From Microbulbifer donghaiensis (GTDB lineage Bacteria > Pseudomonadota > Gammaproteobacteria > Pseudomonadales > Cellvibrionaceae), in contig NZ_FQVA01000001.1 of NCBI RefSeq assembly GCF_900129095.1, forward strand, positions 2,307,615 through 2,371,614: DNA of 64,000 bases. The letters run 5' to 3'. The notes beneath the pieces were generated by a model, which worked only from the letters and a program-made list of their open reading frames with translations, did no database searches and was not told the origin of the DNA. Both the position numbers and the translations under genes were made by a program. Shown one piece after another: positions 58,021 through 64,000 of this stretch (position 1 is the first letter of the stretch; each line of letters begins with the position of its first letter).

Positions 58021-59652
58021 TTACGAAATTTTCCGTTTGGTGTTTATTACATTGATCTTGTCGAAACGGGTGGTGGCGCAGCCGTGTGAAACGGCGCTCA
58101 CCTGGCTCGGCTGGCCCTTGCCATCGAAGAAGGTACCGCCGAGGCGGTAGTCGCTCTCGTCACAGATGGCGCTACAGGAATTCCAGAACTCCTGGGTGTT
58201 CGACTGGTAGGCGACGTCCTCCACCTGGCCGACGATCTCGCCGTTCTTGATCTCGTAGAACAGCTGCCCGCCGAACTGGAAGTTGTAACGCTGCTGGTCG
58301 ATGGAGTAGGAACCGCGGCCGAGAATGTAGATGCCTTTCTCGACGTCGCGGATCATGTCCTTGACCGAGTATTTTTCCTTGCCGGGCGCCAGTGACACGT
58401 TCGGCATCCGCTGGAACTGCACGCTGGACCAGCTGTCGGCGTAGGAGCAGCCGTGGGATTCCTTCTGGTCGATCATGTGTACCTGGTCGCGGGTGGCCTG
58501 GTAGTTCACCAGCACGCCGTCTTTGACCAGGTCCCAGCGCTTCGCTTTCACGCCCTCGTCGTCATAGCCGACGGCGCCGAGGGAGCCGGGCTGGGTGCGG
58601 TCGGCAAAGAAATTAACCTTGTCGCTGCCGTACTTGAACTTGCCGCTGCGCCACTTGTCCAGCGTTGCAAACGACGTGCCGGCAAAGTTGGCCTCGTAGC
58701 CGAGTACGCGGTCCAGTTCCAGCGGGTGGCCGACGGATTCGTGAATCGTGAGGCGCAGGTGCAGGGGTTCCAGTACCAGGTCGTATTTGCCCGGCTCGAT
58801 CGACTTGGCCGACAGCTTCGCCTTCGCCTGTTCGGCGGCGAGCTGCGCGTCCTCGACCATATCGTAGGAATCTTTGTACAGCGTGGTCTGGCCGTGGAGC
58901 TTGTCTTCCTCGCGGCCATCCAGGTACTCGTAGCCGAGGCCCACCGGGGTGCTCAGGCCATCGCGGGTCTTGAACGCGCCGCTCTTCTTGTCCACCGCGG
59001 TCACCTGCATCGGTGCCCACAGGCGGTGCACGTCCTGATCGATATAGGAGCCGTCGCTGGAGGCGAAGTACTTCTGCTCGTTGACCAGGTACAGGGCGGA
59101 ATTGACAAAGCTGGCCCCGGCATTCAGCGCGCTGTTGTTCACTTCCATCAGGTAGTCGACCTTTTCGCTGATCGGCACCTGAATGGCGTTCTTCTGGATC
59201 GGCGTCTGCCAGGACACCTCGCCGACACCCTTCACCGGTGCCAGCTGTACCGGCTCGCTCTGGTATTTGGCATTGGCCCTGGCCACGGCGACGGCCTGGC
59301 GCGCGGCCCTGGCAATCCCGTCGGGGGTCAGGTCGTTGGTGGCGGCGAAGCCCCAGGTGCCGTTGGCGATCACGCGGATACCGGCGCCGAAGGATTCGGT
59401 GTTGACGATATTCTCGACGTTCTTTTCGCGGGTCAGCACGTACTGGTTCAGGTAGCGGCCGATGCGCACATCGGTGTAGCTGGCACCGGCCTTGCGGGCG
59501 GTGTTCAGGACCACGTCGGCGAGGACTTTTTTCTGGCCCACGTCCATACCGTTGCCGGCGAGCTGTGCCGCGGACACCGGCACGCCGTAGACGGGCAGCA
59601 TGATACCGCCGGCTCCGACACCGGCGAGCTTGAGGAATTTTCTTCTGTCCAT
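58021..59652 (-). CDS. TldD-family metalloprotease with Tat signal (copy 2)
   Basis: 543 residues, same length as copy 1. Tat signal MDRRKFLKLAGVGAGGIMLP. Zinc site LTIHESVGHPLELDR and KESHGCSYADSW are intact, so both copies look active. Compared with copy 1, differences cluster in the signal, in the surface region around residues 235-270 and near the C-terminus (CSAICDESDYRLGG versus CSQICDKRDYRLGG). Upstream gene of the set TldD-PmbA-TldD. Confidence 0.92.
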   Translation of the reverse strand: MDRRKFLKLAGVGAGGIMLPVYGVPVSAAQLAGNGMDVGQKKVLADVVLNTARKAGASYTDVRIGRYLNQYVLTREKNVENIVNTESFGAGIRVIANGTWGFAATNDLTPDGIARAARQAVAVARANAKYQSEPVQLAPVKGVGEVSWQTPIQKNAIQVPISEKVDYLMEVNNSALNAGASFVNSALYLVNEQKYFASSDGSYIDQDVHRLWAPMQVTAVDKKSGAFKTRDGLSTPVGLGYEYLDGREEDKLHGQTTLYKDSYDMVEDAQLAAEQAKAKLSAKSIEPGKYDLVLEPLHLRLTIHESVGHPLELDRVLGYEANFAGTSFATLDKWRSGKFKYGSDKVNFFADRTQPGSLGAVGYDDEGVKAKRWDLVKDGVLVNYQATRDQVHMIDQKESHGCSYADSWSSVQFQRMPNVSLAPGKEKYSVKDMIRDVEKGIYILGRGSYSIDQQRYNFQFGGQLFYEIKNGEIVGQVEDVAYQSNTQEFWNSCSAICDESDYRLGGTFFDGKGQPSQVSAVSHGCATTRFDKINVINTKRKIS

Positions 59653-59951
59653 TGTCCTCCCCGAGCTCCCGACCGCGAGGGTCGCCGAGGGCGTAGTCGG
59701 GAGATTGGTTATTGTTATTGTCCGCTGCGCGGGGGCAGCCCGTGGGCCTTACGCTAACACAGATCGGTCGGCGCAACCGCCAGCGGTCGAAAGGAACAGC
59801 TAATCGCGCCGGCCGCGGTTTGTAAAGCGATGAGGCGTTGAGTTGAGGGCTGGTGGAGCCGAATGGTTGGCGCGGGCGCTGGCGGCGTATTCAACATTGG
59901 CCCGGGCCAATGTGGTGCGTCGTGAAATGGCAGTATTGGAAATACTGGGTG
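59653..59951. other. Intergenic region with palindromes
   Basis: About 300 bases upstream of the TldD gene (minus) and downstream of nadV (minus). It includes the perfect 20-bp palindrome ACATTGGCCCGGGCCAATGT (59894-59913) and the hairpin CAGTATT gga AATACTG (about 59932-59948). These may act as the end of the nadV transcript, though neither has a T run. A TldD promoter must lie at 59660-59760 but I cannot identify it. Confidence 0.5.
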
Positions 59952-61334
59952 CTACAGCGCCGCGCGCTCCCGCACTTCATCGAAGCTGGTTTGCGTCAGT
60001 AGCCGCCCGTCGCGGTAGACCGGCTGCAGCAGATTCTGCCGCTCGCCGAGTTCCTCGAGGCGGACCGTCTCCATGTCGCCCGTGGCATTGGTGATCAGCG
60101 CCAGGCGCCCGCGCATGGACTTTTTCTCCGGACCGGTCACCGGATCCTTGTAGATATCGTGCCAGTGGCCGTCGATGCGGATGGCGCTGGCTTTCATCGC
60201 GAAACTGAGGATATCCCGGTCCAGCTTCTGCAGCAGCGCGCCGCCCATGCCGAAGGTGACATTGTCGGCGCTCTGTTTGCGCTCCTTCATCGCCTGCAGG
60301 ATTTTCGGGATCGAGTGCCGCGAGATGCCGTCGCCCTGGATCACGCGGATAAAATCCGGCAGTAGCCGGTAGCCCTTGCGGTTGGTGGTATAGCCAAAGA
60401 TGCGCATCAGCCGCTCCAGGCTCTCGGTGACTATCGAGACCGGTTCGCCGGAGTCCGGTCTGATCACCAGGGTGCCGCCGTTGTCGATGACGCGCTCCCT
60501 GAGCACGCCGCCCCAGATATTCTCGATCGCATTCCAGATGTCGTAGCTGTCGCTGACCACGGCCACCAGTTTGCCGGGGCCGGCGAACTGGTCGAGCATA
60601 TTCGCATAGGCATCCGCCTCGCGCGCCTTGCCCCAGGCGGTCATGGTGCTGTGCTCGGCGGCGGGAATCGAATAGCCGGCCATATCGGCGCCGTAGAACT
60701 GTCGCGCGGCCACCAGGCCGGAAACCGTGTCGGTGCCCTGGAAATTCACCAGGTGCGCCATGCCGCCGAGCATCGCCGTCTCCAGGCTGCTGGCGCCGCG
60801 GCCGCCGAAGTCGTGCAGCTTGAACGGCAGATTGTCGAGCGAATCGGCGGTCTCCTCCAGGTAGCCGGCGATGATTTTCTTGATCTCGCGGCTCTGCGTC
60901 GCCACCGTCATCGGATACCAGGTGGCGCGCACCAGCGCCGTCTCGATATAGCTGGTCAGCCAGAAGCAGCTGGGGCAGGTGTTCACTATCTGCAGCATCA
61001 CATTGTGCAGCGGCACCACAGTGCCCTCCGGCACCGCGGCGATCTCCAGCGGCAGCTGGCCGCCGTGTTCCTGCAGTATGTGCTCCCAGCCGGCGCGGTG
61101 AAACGGCAGCCCGTGCGCGTGCAGCATCGCCTCCGCCTCGTCGATATCCGCGGCGCTGATCGGCGTCTGCAGGTACTGCTTGATAAACGCCTGCAGGCCG
61201 AAAAAAACCGCCTCGACAAACTCGCCGCCGCGACATTCGATGTAACTGCTTACAAACTCCGAGCCCGGCGGATACTGCAGGTAGTGGCTCGCCTTGTAAC
61301 TGTCGACGTTGAGAATCAGGTTGTGGATGGACAT
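59952..61334 (-). CDS. nadV: Nicotinamide phosphoribosyltransferase
   Basis: 460 residues. Makes NMN from nicotinamide and PRPP, a one-step NAD salvage route. Conserved stretches: NLILNVDSYKASHYLQYPPG at the start, KLHDFGGRGASSLETAMLGG, the catalytic His in SIPAAEHSTMTAWGK, VVSDSYDIWNAIE and VIRPDSGEPV (PRPP and nucleotide contacts). Size matches bacterial NadV. It is divergent from the ribbon-helix-helix gene at 61508. It consumes PRPP, as does the accessory PRTase in this window, but they are far apart. Confidence 0.95.
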   Translation of the reverse strand: MSIHNLILNVDSYKASHYLQYPPGSEFVSSYIECRGGEFVEAVFFGLQAFIKQYLQTPISAADIDEAEAMLHAHGLPFHRAGWEHILQEHGGQLPLEIAAVPEGTVVPLHNVMLQIVNTCPSCFWLTSYIETALVRATWYPMTVATQSREIKKIIAGYLEETADSLDNLPFKLHDFGGRGASSLETAMLGGMAHLVNFQGTDTVSGLVAARQFYGADMAGYSIPAAEHSTMTAWGKAREADAYANMLDQFAGPGKLVAVVSDSYDIWNAIENIWGGVLRERVIDNGGTLVIRPDSGEPVSIVTESLERLMRIFGYTTNRKGYRLLPDFIRVIQGDGISRHSIPKILQAMKERKQSADNVTFGMGGALLQKLDRDILSFAMKASAIRIDGHWHDIYKDPVTGPEKKSMRGRLALITNATGDMETVRLEELGERQNLLQPVYRDGRLLTQTSFDEVRERAAL

Positions 61335-61451
61335 TCAATCGGGCGCTTGCCGGCTGTTGCAACTGCTCATCTAGAAAGCAAAGCACAAGCGCAAAAAGCT
61401 GCCTCCCTGGCGCGTCATTCATCGTTGGGAAAATATTTCGTCGGATAGGCG

Positions 61452-61488
61452 TTGACCGCCCGCATACGTGTGTGTACTTTTGTATACA
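61452..61488 (+). promoter_or_regulatory. Promoter with overlapping operator before the RHH gene
   Basis: TTGACC (61452-61457), 17-bp spacer, TACTTT (61475-61480). The -10 is covered by the inverted repeat TGTGTAC TTTT GTATACA (61471-61488, one mismatch). The arrangement suggests that the small ribbon-helix-helix protein encoded 20 bp downstream represses its own operon. Confidence 0.6.
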
Positions 61489-61507
61489 TCGCAGAGAAGG
61501 GAATATC

Positions 61508-61963
61508 ATGCTCAATAAAAGCCAATCCATATCGGCGCGCCTGTCGGCGGACGACTATGCCTACCTGATGTCCATCGACCGCAACGGCGCCGTTACCCAG
61601 AGCGAAAAAGTGCGCGAGCTGATCGCCATGGCCCGGGATTTCGTCGGCATGCACAGCTTTGCGCGCGCCTATATCGCCTCCGCCGAAGCCGTGCTGCCGA
61701 TCAAGGCCCGCTGTGCGGAGGAAGACAATCGCAGCCTATTGGTGGAAGCGCTGCTGGAACTGCTCGCCGAAGGTGCCGCGGCGGTGCAGAGCTGTGCCGA
61801 TGAGGATCCGATGGCGCCGCAACTGGAGCGGAAGTCGCTGCCCGCCGTCGAGGCCTTCCTGGAAAAAATTCTGTTACTCGCGCTGCAGGACGGCCCGCGC
61901 AGCGCCGATCCCGAATCTGCCGCAAGGATTAAAAAAACGCTCGATAGCCTGCTGAACAAATAG
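61508..61963 (+). CDS. Ribbon-helix-helix regulator of the PspA operon (predicted)
   Basis: 151 residues from ATG 61508 with GAGAAGGG upstream. The first 45 residues (KSQSISARLSADDYAYLMSI, then QSEKVRELIAMARDF) follow the ribbon-helix-helix DNA-binding pattern: a basic strand and two helices. The remainder is helical with three cysteines (ARCAEEDNRSLL; VQSCADEDPM) and may sense a signal or form oligomers. It is first in line before PspA, YqiJ-like and flotillin genes. A palindrome overlapping its promoter supports autoregulation. Function is inferred from pattern and place. Confidence 0.65.
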   Translation: MLNKSQSISARLSADDYAYLMSIDRNGAVTQSEKVRELIAMARDFVGMHSFARAYIASAEAVLPIKARCAEEDNRSLLVEALLELLAEGAAAVQSCADEDPMAPQLERKSLPAVEAFLEKILLLALQDGPRSADPESAARIKKTLDSLLNK

Positions 61964-61992
61964 TTAAATGAAACAAACGGAAGGAGAAAACA

Positions 61993-62655
61993 ATGAAAGA
62001 AGGACTGGTAAAACGCATTTCCCGCTTGATATCCGCCTCCGCCAACGCGCTGGTGGACTCTGTGGAAAACGCCACCCCGCAACTGGTAATGGAACAGGCG
62101 ATCCGCGAGATCGACGATGCCATCGCCGAGGTGCGTGATCAGCTGGGCAAGGCCGAAGCGGCCAAATACCTCAGCAGCAAAACCCTCAACGATGAAAACA
62201 ATCGCCACAGCGCGCTGGCCGAGCAGATCGATATTGCGGTGAAAGAGAGTCGCGATGATCTGGCCGAGGCCGCGATCGCCAAGCAGATGGATATCGAGGC
62301 GCAACTGCCGGTACTGGAAAAAGCCATCGCCGATGCCGATGCGGAAATCAGTGAGCTGAACGCCTACATTGGGGCACTGCAGGGCAAGAAGCGCGACATG
62401 CGCGAACAGCTGCGCGATTTTGTCGTGGCCAGCGAGCACGCCGGCAACGGTGCCAGTGGCGAGCAGCGCGGCAGCAGCCGCAGTACCGCCGACAAGGTAG
62501 ATCAGGCCGAGGGCGCCTTCAGTCGCGTGCTGGAAAATGCCGGTGTGCCCACGACTCAATCCAGTGCCGACGCGAGCAAGCTGGCCGAACTCGAGGAGCT
62601 GGCGCGCAACAACCGCATCAAGGAGCGGCTGGCAAAAATTAAATCGGAGGCTTAA
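61993..62655 (+). CDS. PspA/IM30-family membrane-stress protein
   Basis: 220 residues, almost entirely helical (VENATPQLVMEQAIREIDDA; IAEVRDQLGKAEAAKYLSSK), the coiled-coil hairpin of the PspA/IM30/ESCRT-III superfamily. It has a flexible Ser/Gly-rich segment (GNGASGEQRGSSRSTADKVD) and a C-terminal helix that continues the fold. Such proteins bind stressed membranes. The stop shares one base with the next ATG (TAATG), so translation is coupled to the YqiJ-like gene. Confidence 0.88.
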   Translation: MKEGLVKRISRLISASANALVDSVENATPQLVMEQAIREIDDAIAEVRDQLGKAEAAKYLSSKTLNDENNRHSALAEQIDIAVKESRDDLAEAAIAKQMDIEAQLPVLEKAIADADAEISELNAYIGALQGKKRDMREQLRDFVVASEHAGNGASGEQRGSSRSTADKVDQAEGAFSRVLENAGVPTTQSSADASKLAELEELARNNRIKERLAKIKSEA

Positions 62656-63311
62656 TGGCTTTCCTGCTTCAAGACGGCAACCTGCTGTTTACCGGCGCGC
62701 TGGTATTGATGCTGATGATCGCGGTGCTGGAAGGGGTCATGATGCTGATCGGTGTCGGTATTTCCGATCTGCTCGACAATTTGCTGCCGGATGTCGACGT
62801 CGACCTGGATGCGCCCGACACCGAGGCCGGCGGCGTGCTGACCAAGTTCCTCGGCTGGCTGCGCTTTGGTGAAGTGCCGGCACTGATTCTACTGGTCGCG
62901 TTTCTGGTCGCCTTCGGTACCACCGGCCTGTTGATCCAGATGTTCGTGGAGTCACTGGCCGGCTTCCTGTTGCCGTCCTGGTTGCTGGCGATTCCGGTAT
63001 TGCTGCTGGCGCTGCCGCAGGTGCGCTTTGTCGGCAACCTGTTGCGGCGTTTCGCCGTTGGCGATGAAACCGAGGCGGTCGGGCGCAAATCCTTTATCGG
63101 CCGCGTGGCGACCATCACCATCGGCGAGGCCACTGCCGGCTCGCCGGCGGAAGCGCGCTTCAGCGACGAGTTCGGCACCACCCACTATGTGATGGTGGAG
63201 CCGGATGCAGATGACACTTTCAGTCAGGGAGAGCAGGTGTTGCTGGTGGAAGAGCGCGGAGCCAATTTCCGCGTGATTCGCCCGACCAACCAGCACCTGG
63301 TAAATAACTAA
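62655..63311 (+). CDS. YqiJ-like membrane protein with C-terminal OB fold
   Basis: 218 residues. Three or four membrane helices (LFTGALVLMLMIAVLEGVMM; ALILLVAFLVAFGTTGLL; WLLAIPVLLLALPQVRFV) and a C-terminal soluble OB-fold region (GRKSFIGRVATITIGEATAG to LLVEERGANFRVIRP), as in NfeD/YqiJ proteins. These partner with flotillins: the next gene is one. Located in the inner membrane, OB fold in the cytoplasm or periplasm is not decided from sequence. Confidence 0.85.
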   Translation: MAFLLQDGNLLFTGALVLMLMIAVLEGVMMLIGVGISDLLDNLLPDVDVDLDAPDTEAGGVLTKFLGWLRFGEVPALILLVAFLVAFGTTGLLIQMFVESLAGFLLPSWLLAIPVLLLALPQVRFVGNLLRRFAVGDETEAVGRKSFIGRVATITIGEATAGSPAEARFSDEFGTTHYVMVEPDADDTFSQGEQVLLVEERGANFRVIRPTNQHLVNN

Positions 63312-63325
63312 AAGGAAAAACAAAC

Positions 63326-64000
63326 ATGAATATGCTCGATAATTTTTCCACGATTCTATTTATGGCCGGCGCGGTACTGGTGGGCCTGATCGTGATCGGT
63401 ACCATCTTCGCGCGTCTCTACACGCGCGCGTCCAAGGAGCGCTCTTTTGTGCGCACCGGTATGGGCGGACAGAAGGTGATCATGAACGGCGGCGCACTGG
63501 TGCTGCCGGTGCTGCACGAAATCATCCCGGTGAACATGAATACCCTGCGCCTCGCCGTGTCGCGCAAGGAGCACCAGGCGCTGATCACCAAGGACCGCAT
63601 GCGCGTCGACGTGCTCGCCGAGTTCTACCTGCGCGTCAAGCCGGATACCGATGCCATCGCCAACGCGGCGCAGACCCTCGGCCTGCGCACCCTGGATCCG
63701 GATGCATTGAAGGAGATGATCGAGGGCAAGTTCGTCGACGCCCTGCGCTCGGTAGCCGCGGAAATGGAAATGGCCGAGCTGCACGAACAGCGCAGCCAGT
63801 TTGTGCAGAAGGTACAGCAGGTGGTGTCCGAGGACCTGCTGAAAAATGGTCTGGAACTGGAGTCCGTTTCACTGACCGGCCTCGACCAGACGCACAAAGA
63901 ATTTTTCAACCAGGACAACGTCTTCGACGCCGAAGGTCTCGCCAGCATGACGCGCTCTATCGAGGCGCGTCGCAAGGAGGTGAACGACGTCGAACAGGAA
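63326..64000 (+). CDS. Flotillin-family protein (YqiK-like), partial
   Basis: 225 codons from ATG 63326; the gene continues beyond the right edge. One N-terminal membrane helix (FMAGAVLVGLIVIGTIFARL) followed by the SPFH/band 7 domain (FVRTGMGGQKVIMNGGALVL; VLAEFYLRVKPD; IEGKFVDALRSVAAEMEMAE). Flotillins organise membrane microdomains. The C-terminal coiled coil has just begun (ARRKEVNDVEQE) when the window ends. Third member of the PspA-YqiJ-flotillin operon. Confidence 0.92.
   Translation, partial: MNMLDNFSTILFMAGAVLVGLIVIGTIFARLYTRASKERSFVRTGMGGQKVIMNGGALVLPVLHEIIPVNMNTLRLAVSRKEHQALITKDRMRVDVLAEFYLRVKPDTDAIANAAQTLGLRTLDPDALKEMIEGKFVDALRSVAAEMEMAELHEQRSQFVQKVQQVVSEDLLKNGLELESVSLTGLDQTHKEFFNQDNVFDAEGLASMTRSIEARRKEVNDVEQE

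Overview
The window is 64 kb of GC-rich, densely coding DNA from a free-living Gram-negative bacterium. The order polA ... engB - cytochrome c4 - dsbA is the Pseudomonas-type arrangement. The divergent finR-type LysR / fpr pair, a complete aryl polyene (APE) cluster and the PspA/YqiJ/flotillin operon also point to a marine gammaproteobacterium. My best guess is Microbulbifer or a close Cellvibrionales relative (inference; no rRNA or tRNA gene is present to test it).

Layout. 1-0.9 kb: two small secreted coiled-coil proteins. 1.2-4.0 kb: polA. 4.1-11.1 kb: the polA-engB interval, much enlarged. It holds a COG2187 kinase-like protein, a phosphoribosyltransferase, an alpha/beta hydrolase, a PRPP-synthetase-like protein, a class II (B12-dependent) ribonucleotide reductase, two MITE-like elements, up to three candidate small RNAs and a Fur-box gene pair. 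11.1-13.4 kb: engB, cytochrome c4, dsbA. 13.7-21.4 kb: an FTR1-like cytochrome c protein without its permease, ecotin, two paralogous secreted proteins, an ACT-domain protein, a DUF4336-like protein, a DASS dicarboxylate transporter and an M28 peptidase lipoprotein. 21.4-38.8 kb: the APE locus, with a phosphopantetheinyl transferase and a 56-residue protein on the minus strand and eighteen tightly coupled genes on the plus strand. 38.9-41.1 kb: PagL-type deacylase, sulfotransferase, two small envelope proteins. 41.2-43.9 kb: a divergent pair, a GNAT/C39-peptidase fusion facing a RimK-like ATP-grasp ligase. 44.3-46.9 kb: finR-like regulator, fpr, lipocalin. 47-54.7 kb: a six-gene MoxR/DUF58/BatA/DUF4159 operon. 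54.9-59.7 kb: a TldD-PmbA-TldD set in which both TldD copies carry Tat signals. 60-64 kb: nadV, a ribbon-helix-helix regulator and the start of a PspA-YqiJ-flotillin operon that leaves the window.

How the genes work together. The APE operon reads as a full pathway: ammonia lyase and AMP ligase (starter supply and activation), two carrier proteins, ketosynthase/chain-length factor, ketoreductase and paired dehydratases (polyene elongation), acyltransferases and a glycosyltransferase (lipid attachment), and LolA-like, MMPL and DUF3261 proteins (delivery to the outer membrane). A halogenase-like flavoprotein is an unusual tailoring candidate. The MoxR operon and the Tat-exported TldD set look like chaperone and proteolysis machines of the envelope with unknown targets.

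Most distinctive features: hairpins that repeatedly expose UCCCC in their loops in the polA-engB interval; two unrelated MITE-like elements whose ends supply the stop codons of two genes in the same accessory segment; the GNAT/C39 - RimK-like pair; and the exported TldD set. No CRISPR array, rRNA, tRNA or intact transposase was seen.
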